From positions 124,001 to 188,000 of the forward strand of contig CBDBBO010000003.1 of the NCBI GenBank assembly GCA_965203135.1: DNA of 64,000 bases. Reading direction: 5' to 3'. Source of the DNA: CATOSD01 sp965203135 (GTDB lineage Bacteria; Chloroflexota; Dehalococcoidia; Lucifugimonadales; CATOSD01). The translations under genes were made by a program, and so were the position numbers. The notes under the pieces are model-generated. The model had not been told where the DNA came from, ran no database searches, and was given only the letters and a program-made list of their open reading frames with translations. Below, in pieces: positions 44,574 to 53,853 of this stretch. Position 1 is the first letter of the stretch, and each line of letters begins with the position of its first letter.

Positions 44574-45359
44574 TCATCGCTCGGCAATCGTGACCTCCAC
44601 CCGGCCGAGCGTCCCGAAGTCGGCTGTGAAGCGGTCGGCGTGGGAAACGGGGGTTATCCCGGTGCACGTGCCGGTCGTGACTACCTGGCCCGCCTCTATC
44701 GACTCGCCCCTGCGCGAGAGGTGATTGGCGGTCCACAGAAGGACCAGCAGCGGGTCTCCGAGCGCGTTCGACCCAACACCTTCGCCCAGCGGCGAGCCGT
44801 TCCTGTAGAGGCGCACTCGGTGTGTCTTGGCGTCCAACGCGCGCCAGTCGACTCTCTCCGAACCGTGGACGAAGGCGGTGTGCGCGGACATGTCCGCGAT
44901 CAGGCGTAGCTGGCCGATGCCGCGCAGGCCGTCCTCGAAGCGGCCGCCGACAACCTCTATGGCGGGAAGTACGCCACTCACGGCCTCGAGCACCTCGTCC
45001 AGGCCGTAGTCTCTGGCCCGGGCCGGCAGGTCGCGGGAGAAGCGGAACGCGAACTCGCACTCTACGCTGGCGCTCTGGCCCGGATAGACGTTCACGACGG
45101 CCGGGCTTTCGAAGCAGAACGGCGTGTGCATCGGGGCCGTAACCGGGCCGTCCGCGTCGAGGCTGCGCTGCGCGGCTGCGCTCGTCGCGCCGACCTTCCA
45201 GCCGAAGCGCGGCATGGACGTCCGCGCCTCTATCATGCGCTGGACGTGGTAGGCGTCCTCCACCGACGCCAGTCGGGCCGCTGCCGAGACCGGTACGCGA
45301 CCGCCCGAGGTTCGCGCTTGCCACAGCGCATCGGCCAACGTTTCCAGTGTATTGCTCAA
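44574..45359 (-). CDS. 2-keto-4-pentenoate hydratase/fumarylacetoacetate-hydrolase family protein (MhpD-like)
   Basis: 261 residues. Family features are FGWKVGATS, the metal-binding VECEFAFRFSRDLP and LPAIEVVGGRF, and the C-terminal GQVVTTGTCTGI. Hydrates 2-hydroxypenta-2,4-dienoates in meta-cleavage pathways, feeding HpaI-type aldolases such as the one at 14.5 kb (inference). TTG 45359 is the best start: GGAGG lies 8 bases upstream, whereas the in-frame GTG 45368 overlaps that Shine-Dalgarno. Converges with the MFS gene at its 3' side. Confidence 0.88.
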   Translation of the reverse strand: MSNTLETLADALWQARTSGGRVPVSAAARLASVEDAYHVQRMIEARTSMPRFGWKVGATSAAAQRSLDADGPVTAPMHTPFCFESPAVVNVYPGQSASVECEFAFRFSRDLPARARDYGLDEVLEAVSGVLPAIEVVGGRFEDGLRGIGQLRLIADMSAHTAFVHGSERVDWRALDAKTHRVRLYRNGSPLGEGVGSNALGDPLLVLLWTANHLSRRGESIEAGQVVTTGTCTGITPVSHADRFTADFGTLGRVEVTIAER

Positions 45360-45377
45360 GTCACGCACCTCCAGTTC

Positions 45378-45446
45378 ATCACCCCCATCCTAACCCCTTC
45401 GGCAGGCTCAGGGCAGTCCCTTCCCCATGCGAGGGGGAAGGGACTG
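45378..45446. repeat. Dispersed palindrome, family A, copy with GGCAGGCTCAGGGCAG insert
   Basis: CACCCCCATCCTAACCCC, then TTCGGCAGGCTCAGGGCAG, then CCCTTCCCCATGCGAGGGG and GAAGGGAC. Nearly identical to the copy at 15.27 kb. Confidence 0.75.
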
Positions 45447-45458
45447 ATCGGATAGGCT

Positions 45459-46742
45459 CTAAGTGCTCGGTCTTCGGGCCCTGGCGCGCAGCGGGCTGCC
45501 GGCGGCGGCCAGGTACAACGCCCATGAGGCCGCCAGCAGCACCGCCGCGACAAGGAATCCGCCCTGGAAGCCGATTCTGGCGGCAATCAGGAAGCCGGCG
45601 AAGGGACCCAGCGCGGAACCCAGGTCCTGCCAGGTCGAGTACCTGCCCATCGCCGAGGCGCGGGCGGAGGCCGGCGCGGTCTCGCCCATGGCTGCGTCCA
45701 GCGCCGTGTTGGTTCCGACGGCAGCGATGAATAGCAGGGGGAGTCCGATGACGGCGACGACAATCGAGTCGAATGCCGCGATGAGCGCCAGCGGCGCAAA
45801 CATCCCGGCCATGCCGATCGCTATCGACGGTCGTCTGCCTATGCGATCCGAGAAGTGGCCGAGAGGAACGCCGAGCCCCAGGTCCGAGAACCATCTGAAT
45901 CCGACGAGGAGACCGGCAAGGGTGACGACGGTCAAGGCGCCGAATACAGTCTGGTCTTTGCCGGCCAATTCGGAGAGATAGGGCGCAATGGTGGCTATGG
46001 CAAGCCCGTTCGCCGCGAACGCCGTGGCGAATCGCATGAGGCTGATCGAGAGCAGAGTAGTCCGCACGGCGCGGTCCTCGTGGGGAAGGCGAGACACGGC
46101 CAGACTCCACGGGTCGAGGCGGTCCCGCAGTCTGTTGCCTGCGGGGGCCGCGCGGCCCGGCCTGAGGTCGGGGACCCGGGAGGCGACGATCGCACCGACA
46201 AGTCCAATGGCGGCCAGGGCGGCGAAGGTTGCCTGTCTCGATGCTGCCTGGAAGAGCATCGCGCCGGCGGTGACCGCTATCAGGCTGCCGAGCCGCTGCC
46301 CGGAGTTGAAGAATCCCAGCAGCCTGCCGCGCATGTTGGAGGTGCCAACGCCGAACGCCGTCAGGTACGCGGCGAGCCGCATGAATGAGTACGAAACACC
46401 CCAGGCTGCGCGGGCCAACAGCATCATCGCCAGCCCCCTGCCAAGACCGTATGCGAGTGTCGTCAGGGCGCCGGCGGCGATGGACGCGACGAAGGGCCAG
46501 CGCACGCCGAATCGCTGGTAGACGGATGCGGCCGTGGCGTTGCTGACGAGGCGAATGAAGCGGTTGATGCTGAGGGCGAGCCCTATCCAGAACGAGGCGG
46601 CGAGACCGAGCCGGTCGCCCACGCCGAAGTCGGCCGCCGCCACCGGCAGCACGACGTACATCAGCGAATCGCCCATGATGACCGCGGCAGTCGGGGCGAC
46701 TGCGAAGACCATCCCCGCTGGAACAATCGTATTGATACGCAT
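45459..46742 (-). CDS. MFS transporter
   Basis: 427 residues with about 12 hydrophobic segments. The cytoplasmic loop after the second helix is poorly conserved (SNATAASVYQRFGVRWP), and the second-half loop reads PLGHFSDRIGRRPS, a good MFS signature. Substrate unknown. It is divergent from another MFS gene at 46.86 kb. A weak promoter (TTGATA 46732, TATCAT 46753, 15-base spacer) points toward that neighbour. Codon use is like surrounding genes. Confidence 0.85.
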   Translation of the reverse strand: MRINTIVPAGMVFAVAPTAAVIMGDSLMYVVLPVAAADFGVGDRLGLAASFWIGLALSINRFIRLVSNATAASVYQRFGVRWPFVASIAAGALTTLAYGLGRGLAMMLLARAAWGVSYSFMRLAAYLTAFGVGTSNMRGRLLGFFNSGQRLGSLIAVTAGAMLFQAASRQATFAALAAIGLVGAIVASRVPDLRPGRAAPAGNRLRDRLDPWSLAVSRLPHEDRAVRTTLLSISLMRFATAFAANGLAIATIAPYLSELAGKDQTVFGALTVVTLAGLLVGFRWFSDLGLGVPLGHFSDRIGRRPSIAIGMAGMFAPLALIAAFDSIVVAVIGLPLLFIAAVGTNTALDAAMGETAPASARASAMGRYSTWQDLGSALGPFAGFLIAARIGFQGGFLVAAVLLAASWALYLAAAGSPLRARARRPST

Positions 46743-46863
46743 CTCAGTCTGGTATCATGCGAACCCAAAGCCGGCGGCGCCGGTCCGGGCAACAGCGCGG
46801 ACATGATAACTGAACGCCGCGCATCGGTGTTCGACTATTGGAGAGGGCCGACAGAGATGACAC

Positions 46864-48186
46864 GTGAAGAGTAAGCCCCGCCGGTTCTTCTACGGCTGGG
46901 TGATAGTGTGGGTGATGGCCGCGACCGGCGCGGTGAGCATGGCCATGGGCTCGCTGAACTTCGGGCTGTTCATCAAGCCCATGGGAGACGAGCTGGGCAT
47001 CGGGCGCGCAGCGTTCGGGTGGGCGCACACCGCCCGGCAGGGTGCCAGCTCCGTGACCAGTCCTGCGGTCGGATGGCTACTCGACAGGTTCGGGGCGCGG
47101 GTGATGCTGCCGGTGGCCGCGATGATGACCGGCCTCTCCATGATAGGTCTGGCCAACATCGGCCACGCTTGGCAGCTCGTGGCGTTGTTTGCCGTCATGG
47201 GGTTGGTTGGGATGAGCGGACCGGGGGCGCTCGTGACGTCCGTGCCGGTGCTCAAGTGGTTCGTCGCTGAGCGGGGCAAGGCCATCGCGTTCATGTCGGT
47301 TGGGATTCCGGCGGGGGCGCTGCTGTTCGTGCCGCTGACCCAGTACCTGATAGACTCGGTCGGTTGGCAGAATGCGTGGATGATACTGGCCGTGCTGGGC
47401 ATGGGAGTGATCGTTCCGCTGGCGGCCATCTTCGTGCGGCGGCAGCCTGAGGACCTGGGGCTTCGGCCTGACGGGGCCGAGCGACCGGACATGGCGCGAC
47501 TGGGGCAGCCGGCGGAAGCGCCGCCGGATGAGGTTTCGTGGAGCCTGTCGGAGGCCGTGCGCACGGTTACGCTGTGGAAGCTGGTCGCGGCGTTCAGCCT
47601 GGTCTCGCTCGCCATCGGGACGGTCGCTCTGCACAGGATAGCCGACTTCATGGACAAGGGGCTGGACCCGACGCTCATCTCGTTCGCGACCGCGCTGGAC
47701 GCGGTGTGCGCGGGGGTGATGACCTTCACATTCGGGATGCTCGTCAGGTACGTGCCCGCCCGGGCACTAGGTGCGAGCGGCTTTCTCATGCTCGCGGCGG
47801 CAAGCGTCATGACCATCTACGCCAACAGTCTCACGATCATGTTCGCGTCCATGGCGTTGTTCGGGCTGGGCATAGGCGGGATGATGTTCCTGCAGAACTT
47901 CATCTGGGCGGACTACTTCGGGCGGCAGAGCGTGGGGAGCATACGAGGACTGGTGAATCCGATCAACCTGGGGGTCGGGGGACTGGGGGCGCCGGCGGCG
48001 GGATATGTCCGGGATATCTGGGGGACCTACGATCCGGCGTGGTGGGCGGGCGTCGCGCTGATGGCGTTCGCGGCGGTGCTGGTTCTCTCGACGCCCGCGC
48101 CGAGCAGGCGGGTTGTGCATGGGGCGAAGCTGGTATCGAAGGGGCGTGTAGCGCCGGTGGGCGGGACGCCGGAAGGGGAAGACTAG
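46864..48186 (+). CDS. MFS transporter, monocarboxylate/oxalate-formate antiporter type
   Basis: 440 residues. Starts RRFFYGWVIVWVMAATGAVS, the FYGWxI opening typical of the monocarboxylate porter and OxlT-like groups, with LLDRFGARVMLPVAA as the loop motif. It would carry organic acids such as those made by nearby catabolic enzymes (inference). GTG 46864 is the only sensible start; an ATG 7 bases earlier meets a stop after five codons. The next MFS gene follows after 6 bases, so the two are co-transcribed. Confidence 0.87.
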   Translation: MKSKPRRFFYGWVIVWVMAATGAVSMAMGSLNFGLFIKPMGDELGIGRAAFGWAHTARQGASSVTSPAVGWLLDRFGARVMLPVAAMMTGLSMIGLANIGHAWQLVALFAVMGLVGMSGPGALVTSVPVLKWFVAERGKAIAFMSVGIPAGALLFVPLTQYLIDSVGWQNAWMILAVLGMGVIVPLAAIFVRRQPEDLGLRPDGAERPDMARLGQPAEAPPDEVSWSLSEAVRTVTLWKLVAAFSLVSLAIGTVALHRIADFMDKGLDPTLISFATALDAVCAGVMTFTFGMLVRYVPARALGASGFLMLAAASVMTIYANSLTIMFASMALFGLGIGGMMFLQNFIWADYFGRQSVGSIRGLVNPINLGVGGLGAPAAGYVRDIWGTYDPAWWAGVALMAFAAVLVLSTPAPSRRVVHGAKLVSKGRVAPVGGTPEGED

Positions 48187-48192
48187 TCGTAG

Positions 48193-49677
48193 ATGCTGGC
48201 ATCGGGAGTATTCGACAGGCCCGTATACAAGTGGTGGGTGTTCGCCGCGGTAGCGTTCGGGACGCTGACGTCGGTCATCAACCACGGCGGGATGTCGGTT
48301 GCGCTGCCGACGATCGCGCAGTACTTCGACGCGAATCTGGCGGCGGCGCAGTGGATCGTGGTCGCGGAGGGGCTGGCTATCAGCGCGCTCATACTTCCGA
48401 TGGGCAGGCTGTCGGACGTGATCGGGCGGAAGACGGTGTACGTGGCGGGCATGGCCGTCTTCGCCGCCGCGGCGCTGCTTGCGGCCGGGTCGCAGAGCAT
48501 CCTGATGCTTATCGCGTTCAAGGCGGTGCAGGGAGTCGGAGCGGCCATGACGCAGGGCACCGGCATGGCGATGATCACGTCGGTGTTCCCGGCAGAGGAA
48601 CGTGGGAAGGGGATCGGCACGCACGCGAGCGTGGTGGGGACGGGCGGCGTGCTCGGCCCGGTGGCCGGTGGATTCCTGATAACGGCGTTGGACTGGCGGT
48701 GGCTGTTCTACGTGAACGTGGCGATGGGGGTGCTGGCCATCCTGCTGGTGGTGGCGGTGGTGAGGAGCCAGGTGTTCAGGCAGGACACGCGCGGCCGGGC
48801 ATACGACTTTCCGGGGGCGGCGCTGTCCACGGCGGTGCTGGTGACGTTCCTGCTGGCGGTGTCGAACGGGGCGACGCTGGGCTGGACTTCCGCTCCCATA
48901 GTCGCGGCGGGGTTGGGGTTCGCGGCGCTGCTGGCGGCGTTCATCTGGTGGGAGAGCCGAGCGCCGTCGCCGATGCTGGACCTGGGGCTGTTCAGGAGCA
49001 GGGTCTTCGCCATCGGAATCTCGACCAACTTCATGTCCTTCCTGGGGATCACGTCGGGGCGGTTCCTGCTGCCGTTTTACCTGCAGGCGGCGCTGGGGTA
49101 CACGCCCGCGCTGGTGGGGTTGGTGCTGCTGCCGAACGCGGTGAGCAGGATCGTGATGGGGCCGGTGAGCGGGCGGCTTTCGGACCGGTACGGCTGGAGG
49201 CCGTTCAACGTGATAGGGCTGCTGCTCTCGGCGGCGGGCCTGTTCACGCTCGCCTCCATGACGGTGAGTTCGTCGGTCGTGGTTCCGCTGGTGGGGATCG
49301 TGCTGCACAGCGTGGGCTCGGGGCTTTTCCAGTCTCCGAACTCGGCGTCCATATTCAGCGCGGCGGACCCGAGCAGGCACGGCGTGGTCGCGGCGTTCGT
49401 CAACCTCTCGCGGAACGCCGGTAACGTGACCGGGATCGCTATCGCGGCGTCCATCGTGACGGCGGTGATGGCGAGCCAGGGGTTCGAGCCGAACATCGAC
49501 GCGGTGCTGGGCGCGGAGTCGGGCTCGCGGCTGGTGGGTTCGTTCATGGCGGGGTTGAAGACGGCGTTCGTGGTGATGGCGGTGTTGCAGTTGATCGGGG
49601 CCGTCGCGTCGGTGTTGAAGCGGGAGGCGCAGCCGGGGGCGGCGACGGCGTTGGAGCGCCAGGGCGTGGGGGATTAG
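48193..49677 (+). CDS. MFS transporter, DHA2 (EmrB/QacA-like) drug efflux type
   Basis: 494 residues, 14 predicted helices. DHA2 features: INHGGMSVALPTIAQYF in helix 1, AQWIVVAEGLAISALILPMGRLSDVIGRK (motif A at about residues 52-80), VQGVGAAMTQGTGMAMIT, and motif C GTGGVLGPVAGGFL, which marks drug:H+ antiporters. Exports toxic hydrophobic compounds. Follows the preceding MFS gene by 6 bases. Confidence 0.9.
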   Translation: MLASGVFDRPVYKWWVFAAVAFGTLTSVINHGGMSVALPTIAQYFDANLAAAQWIVVAEGLAISALILPMGRLSDVIGRKTVYVAGMAVFAAAALLAAGSQSILMLIAFKAVQGVGAAMTQGTGMAMITSVFPAEERGKGIGTHASVVGTGGVLGPVAGGFLITALDWRWLFYVNVAMGVLAILLVVAVVRSQVFRQDTRGRAYDFPGAALSTAVLVTFLLAVSNGATLGWTSAPIVAAGLGFAALLAAFIWWESRAPSPMLDLGLFRSRVFAIGISTNFMSFLGITSGRFLLPFYLQAALGYTPALVGLVLLPNAVSRIVMGPVSGRLSDRYGWRPFNVIGLLLSAAGLFTLASMTVSSSVVVPLVGIVLHSVGSGLFQSPNSASIFSAADPSRHGVVAAFVNLSRNAGNVTGIAIAASIVTAVMASQGFEPNIDAVLGAESGSRLVGSFMAGLKTAFVVMAVLQLIGAVASVLKREAQPGAATALERQGVGD

Positions 49678-49697
49678 GTGGGGGCGACCGGAGCGGA

Positions 49698-49740
49698 AGT
49701 ACCCCCATCCTAACCTTCCCCCTGCGAGGGGGAAGGGACC
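49698..49740. repeat. Dispersed palindrome, family A, copy overlapping the GT2 gene end
   Basis: CCCCCATCCTAACC, TTCCCCCTGCGAGGGGGAA and GGGACC. Its CTA supplies the stop codon of the minus-strand glycosyltransferase gene. Confidence 0.78.
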
Positions 49741-50690
49741 TGTCGCGAACGGCAGGTCTCGCGTATGGAGGGGTAGCGGAGGTAGGCCATGCGCTTTAGC
49801 TCGTGGCGGCCCCTGTTGACGCTGTCGAGGACGACGCCGCTGACGAAGCTGCCGAGTGAGGCCAGGCCGAGGGCGGCGCAGAAAACGGCGGTCGGCAGTC
49901 GCGGCACCAGGCCGGTCTCCCAGAAGGTGAGCAGGATGGGCACTGCCAGGCCGACGGAGACCAGGGCCAGCACGACGGCGAACAGCGTGAAGAACTTGAA
50001 GGGGTGGAACTCCTTTACGAGCAGGCCGATGGTGACAATGGCTCGCCTTCCATCGCGGAGGGTGCGCAGCTTGCTCTCGCCGCCCTGGGGGCGCTCGACG
50101 TAGCGGGTGGGCATCTCGGCGCAGGGCAGGCGGAGGTGGGCGCAGTGGGCGGCAAGCTCCGGCTCGATCTCGAACTGCCGGGACAGGGCGGGGAAGGACT
50201 TTACCAGCCTGCGGGACATTACCCTGTAGCCTGAGCTGATGTCGGTGAAGACGCCGCCGAACAGGCCGCGGACCAGCCGGTTGAGGAGGGCGTTGCCCAT
50301 GCGGTGGCCGGGCCGGTAGGCGTCCTGGCCCTCGGCCTCGACGCGGGTTCCCACGACCATGTCGAGGTTGTCGGCGATGAGCCTGTCCACCATGTCCGGG
50401 GCGGCGGAGGCGTCGTAGGTGCCGTCGCCGTCGGCGAGCACGTAGATGTCGGCCTCGACGTCAGCGAACATGCGGCGGACCACGTTTCCCTTACCCGGCA
50501 GCGGCTCGGACATCACCACGGCCCCGGCGGCTGCGGCACGCTCCGCGGTGGCGTCGGTCGAGGCGTTGTCGTACACGTAGACCTGGGCTTCGGGCAGGGC
50601 CTGCCGGAAGGACTCGACGACGCCGGCTATGGCGGCCTCCTCGTTGAGGCACGGCAGCAGCACGGCAATGCGGAGGCAGCAGGTAGTCAT
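49710..50690 (-). CDS. Glycosyltransferase family 2, polyprenyl-phosphate type with C-terminal membrane helices
   Basis: 326 residues. GT-A fold with AVLLPCLNEEAAI, YDNASTDAT, the DXD-like ADGDGTYDA, and FTDISSGYRVMSRR. Two hydrophobic helices follow (about 225-245 and 265-285), as in GtrB/DPM1-like enzymes that load sugars onto lipid carriers. The ATG lies 6 bases after the TAG that would end the upstream gene if its G-tract were one base shorter. The last nine residues (VPSPSQGEG) and stop come from a dispersed repeat. Confidence 0.87.
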   Translation of the reverse strand: MTTCCLRIAVLLPCLNEEAAIAGVVESFRQALPEAQVYVYDNASTDATAERAAAAGAVVMSEPLPGKGNVVRRMFADVEADIYVLADGDGTYDASAAPDMVDRLIADNLDMVVGTRVEAEGQDAYRPGHRMGNALLNRLVRGLFGGVFTDISSGYRVMSRRLVKSFPALSRQFEIEPELAAHCAHLRLPCAEMPTRYVERPQGGESKLRTLRDGRRAIVTIGLLVKEFHPFKFFTLFAVVLALVSVGLAVPILLTFWETGLVPRLPTAVFCAALGLASLGSFVSGVVLDSVNRGRHELKRMAYLRYPSIRETCRSRQVPSPSQGEG

Positions 50691-52176
50691 CGTGCGCTAC
50701 CCCCCCCCCCCCGCTGCGGAGCCCGGCGAAACGGAAGTTGCGCGTGCGGAGCAGCGACATGGGTGCTTCCACGTGATCCAGCAGCCAGCTCGCGGTCAAC
50801 ACGCCGCAGACCGCGAGGAGGGGAGCCATCGCTCCGGCGTAGCGGGTGGCGACAACGCCGGTAAGGCCGATGAGCAGGAAGTGGGCGTGAACGGCGAGGC
50901 CGGCGGTGGCCGCCAATGCCAGGCGAGGGTCGGGGGAGCGGTCGGCGGCGCGGAGGCGCTGCCAGGCGGCGAGCGCGAACGACAGCAGGCTCACCGCTAG
51001 GCCGGCGGCGAGAGTGGTCCTGACGGCGAAGGCCAGCCTGGGGCCGGGCGGTTCCTTGTGGCCGAAGATGGGGTTGTCGCCAAAGAGCTCGTCGGGTTCG
51101 GCGCTCTCGATGTATGCCTGGTACTCGTTAAGCACGGCGGGGCTGACGTAGGCCCAGTAGGGGAACCAGAGGCCGAGGTAGTGGGCGAGGGCGTTCCTCA
51201 CCCAGGCGACCGGCTCGGACAGGATGGCGGGCCGGGCAATGCGGGCGAGCAGCCGGTACTCATCGACTCCTCGCCTGTCGGCGACCTCTCTCACAAGCGG
51301 GGAGAAGACGCGGGAGTAGGTGGAGTGCTGGGCGGCGACCTCGAAATCCACGAGCAGCCTGGTGCGGGCGTAGTGGCTGGGGGCGTCGGCGATTAGCGCT
51401 CGGCCCGGGGCGAAGACCTGGCGGCCCAAGGACACGATTGCGGCGAGGTCGGGGTCGGACAGGGACGGTTCGCTGTCGATGAGTAGGGACTTGGCGAACA
51501 GGTGCCTGTCGACGAGGTTGGGGCGCGATGCGGAGTCGTGGTGGGCGTGCCAGAGCAGGGTCTCGACGAGCAGGCAGAGGGCGATGGGGACGATGACCGC
51601 GCTCGCGAGGGCAAGGCGGCGTCGATCGGTGCGGCTCCAGGTGAGCCAGAGCAGAAGGGGCCAGACTATCAGCAGGCTGATGGCCGCCGGGCGGACGATG
51701 ATGGCCAGGCCGCACGCGAGGGCGGCAAGCGCGGTCCAGCGCCAGGACGGGCGTTGGAGCGAGAGGGCGATGCCGCCGACCATCAGGCAGAGCAGGGAAA
51801 TGAAGATGGACTCCGTGAGGATGTAGGCGTGCAGGTCGGCGATGCGGGGGTAGAGCATGAGGGCGACGACCGGCACGAGCGCGAAGATGGGCGAGCGGAA
51901 GGCGCGGTGGAGGCTCCAGCCGAGGAATGCGAAGGCGGTCGCCGCAATCAGCAGTTGTACCTTGGGCGCGGCGTCCGAGGAGCCGAAGAGTAGCTCGACC
52001 GCATCGAGGAAGAGCGGGTAGCCGGCGGTGCGGTGCTCGCTGAACGCCAGGTAGCCGCCGCTGTCGGGCCACAGTGTGAGCGGCTGCGACCAGTGGAGGG
52101 CGACGTAGGCGGTCGCCAGCAGCGCGAGCAGCCAGGGGAAGGCGGCGTCTACGCGGCTTTGTTCGAAGTATCTCAT
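50491..52176 (-). CDS. Membrane glycosyltransferase-like protein (GT-C/GT39 type), 3' end altered at a poly-G tract
   Basis: A polytopic membrane protein with the opening WLLALLATAYVALHWSQPL, the acidic WPDSGGYLAFSEHRTAGYP (GT-C active-site-like Asp after helix 1) and ILTESIFISLLCL. It would transfer sugars from lipid carriers at the membrane. Start is ATG 52176. Near the C-terminus a run of 13 G (50712-50700) is followed by TAG, which is in frame only with 12 (or 15) G; as written, the frame misses it and runs ~69 codons into the GT2 gene. The natural end is probably 50697, about 490 residues. A paralogue lies at 55.2-56.7 kb. Confidence 0.8.
   Translation of the reverse strand: MRYFEQSRVDAAFPWLLALLATAYVALHWSQPLTLWPDSGGYLAFSEHRTAGYPLFLDAVELLFGSSDAAPKVQLLIAATAFAFLGWSLHRAFRSPIFALVPVVALMLYPRIADLHAYILTESIFISLLCLMVGGIALSLQRPSWRWTALAALACGLAIIVRPAAISLLIVWPLLLWLTWSRTDRRRLALASAVIVPIALCLLVETLLWHAHHDSASRPNLVDRHLFAKSLLIDSEPSLSDPDLAAIVSLGRQVFAPGRALIADAPSHYARTRLLVDFEVAAQHSTYSRVFSPLVREVADRRGVDEYRLLARIARPAILSEPVAWVRNALAHYLGLWFPYWAYVSPAVLNEYQAYIESAEPDELFGDNPIFGHKEPPGPRLAFAVRTTLAAGLAVSLLSFALAAWQRLRAADRSPDPRLALAATAGLAVHAHFLLIGLTGVVATRYAGAMAPLLAVCGVLTASWLLDHVEAPMSLLRTRNFRFAGLRSGGGGVAHDDYLLPPHCRAAAVPQRGGRHSRRRRVLPAGPARSPGLRVRQRLDRRHRGACRSRRGRGDVRAAAG
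50700..50712. repeat. Homopolymer: 13 C (+ strand)
   Basis: G13 on the coding strand at the 3' end of a membrane glycosyltransferase gene; its length decides whether the frame stops at TAG 50697 or runs on. Confidence 0.9.
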
Positions 52177-52625
52177 GGGTAAGCGAGTATTGCGTGCATA
52201 GTTGGGTTTGCATTTTACCACCGCAGGGCGGGATTCAAGAAAAACCACCTAAAATCTGTTCCATTTCGTTCAGTATTGGTTCATTTGCTCCGTTTCATAG
52301 CTGAGAGCATTGGTGGTTTGCGACTCAGGTGTTTCATGTTGGCCGGTTTTGGGCGGCATATTGAACCACAAAGTGTCGGAATGGGAGCGACTTGGGATGG
52401 CTGGGGGAGCGTTCACTCTCACCCATTCGGCTTCGCTCAGGGCATGCCCCAACGCCCATCAAGGGAGAGGGGGCTAGTCGCTCGTGGGTCGCATGATGGC
52501 GGTGCCCGTTCGTCATGGAGGGAGAGTAGTACATATGTGCGGCAGTGTCAAGAGGGGTGGCGAAGATTATCCACGAGGGGCACGTAGGTGGTGGGGGAGC
52601 TAGAGGGGTATGGGGTAGAGCGGGG

Positions 52626-52780
52626 CTTTAGATTCCTCGGCTACGCTCGGAATCACTATGGCCTTGCGAAGGCCACGCAAGGGGATGAAAATGCGTTTGC
52701 TCCGTGCGACCTGGATGGGGCGGCTGGGGCATAGAGTCACGCTGAGAGTTGCCTAAACGATCTATTTTCATGGTAATGAC
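52626..52780 (+). repeat. Family B repeat, copy 1
   Basis: About 150 bp beginning TTTAGATTCCTCGGCTACGC and ending ATTTTCATGGTAATGAC, with internal GGCCTTGCGAAGGCC (palindrome) and GGGGCGGCTGGGGCAT. Nearly identical to the copy at 55.08 kb. Confidence 0.85.
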
Positions 52781-53007
52781 AGTGGGAGGATGCGCTCGGA
52801 ATGGAAAGGGCGGGGCCTCCTTATGGAAGGGTCGGGATGCTGTTTAGGAGGGGCTCTCCGAAGAATCTGCTCAATTCTGCTACATTCCGCCCATTCCGTA
52901 GCTGGGCAGCCCGATGTTCTTGTCACTTTCTGTGAGCCAAGTTGTTAAGGTTCGTCACGAGCATTGCGCCGAATGTGGCAGAACGCGACGGTGGTCTTCA
53001 CCGCCAT

Positions 53008-53280
53008 CTTCACCCTCACCCTGACCCTCTCGCATCAAGGGAGAGGGGACTAGCGGTGGCGCGCGGGTTTGAAACCCGGGCCCTACCTGTCATTCCGCAT
53101 CCCCGTATCGAGTACGGGGCAGGCTCTAGCCCGTTCGACAGGCTCAGGGCAGGCTCTTCCCCCGTCATCACGGCAGGCACGCTAGTTTCCTCGGCTGCGC
53201 TCGGAACGACAGGGGGGAAGGGACATTGGAAAGGCCCTGGTCGGTCCCGCGGGCGGTTTGAGACCCGCGCCTGCCGTGAG
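53008..53280. repeat. Cluster of family A palindrome fragments
   Basis: Contains CCCTCTCGCATCAAGGGAG-AGGGGAC, a GGGTTTGAAACCC palindrome, GACAGGCTCAGGGCAGGCTC, and GGGGGGAAGGGACATTGG followed by GGTCCCGCGGGCGGTTTGAG. Confidence 0.65.
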
Positions 53281-53587
53281 ATATGATAGCACGGATGTAC
53301 GTATTCCGCAAGTCGGTTGGCGAAATTTGGGAATCAGGGCCGAAATTGCGGGTCTGGGGGCGGATTTGTGGGAAGAAATGGCGTAGGCATGGGGACGGAG
53401 CGGGCCGTTGGTGGGGTTTGGGTGGGGCAGGGCTGGGGATGGGGTGGCGCGGGAAAGTGACGGAATTTTCGGGGTACGTGAGTGCAAGTTAGCGGATGTG
53501 GGCGCGGACGAGGGCGAGGGCAGGGTGTACGCGAGAGGGACGGTTATGGGTACGGCTGGTGGTCTGACGCAGGCCCAGGAGGGAGGT

Positions 53588-53720
53588 CGGAATCGTTATG
53601 GCCTTGCGAAGGCCGCGCTAGGGGATGGAAATGCGGCTGAGTCGGGCAGTCTGGATGGGGCGGCTGGGGCATCTAATCACGCTGAGAGTTGCCTGAACGG
53701 GCTGCTTTTATGGTAATGAC
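53588..53720 (+). repeat. Family B repeat, copy 2 (5' end shorter)
   Basis: Starts at CGGAATCGTTATGGCC and ends TTTTATGGTAATGAC. It shares the GCCTTGCGAAGGC palindrome and GGGGCGGCTGGGGCAT with the other copies but is more diverged. Confidence 0.8.
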
Positions 53721-53853
53721 GGAGGAATGGGAATGGCCCTGCCCTGGCTGCTGGATTCCCGTTTTCACGGGAATGACGGATGGGCGGGAATGGCGGGGTC
53801 GGCAGTCCCGGCGATTGTCCGTCTAGGGACGGTGGAAGGTAGACTGCCTGGAC

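Larger units (their letters stand above)
52177..53853. other. Repeat-rich non-coding region, 1.7 kb
   Basis: No convincing gene. It holds two copies of the ~150-bp family B repeat (separate entries) and family A pieces: CCATCAAGGGAGAGGGG near 52.46 kb, CCCTCTCGCATCAAGGGAG near 53.03 kb, GCGCGGGTTTGAAACCCGG near 53.06 kb and GGGGGGAAGGGAC near 53.21 kb. There are also short motifs like GTTCGACAGGCTCAGGGCAG near 53.13 kb. Short open frames across it are repeat translations without Shine-Dalgarno or domain character. Confidence 0.65.

Noticed and set aside
47538..49424. 628-codon + strand frame, and a 537-codon minus-strand frame, over the two MFS genes
   Set aside because: Low-complexity Gly/Arg/Ala and His/Arg translations that overlap two well-defined MFS transporters.
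52942..53492. Two + strand frames (114 and 69 codons) in the repeat-rich region
   Set aside because: They translate family A repeats, lack Shine-Dalgarno sequences and have no recognisable domains.
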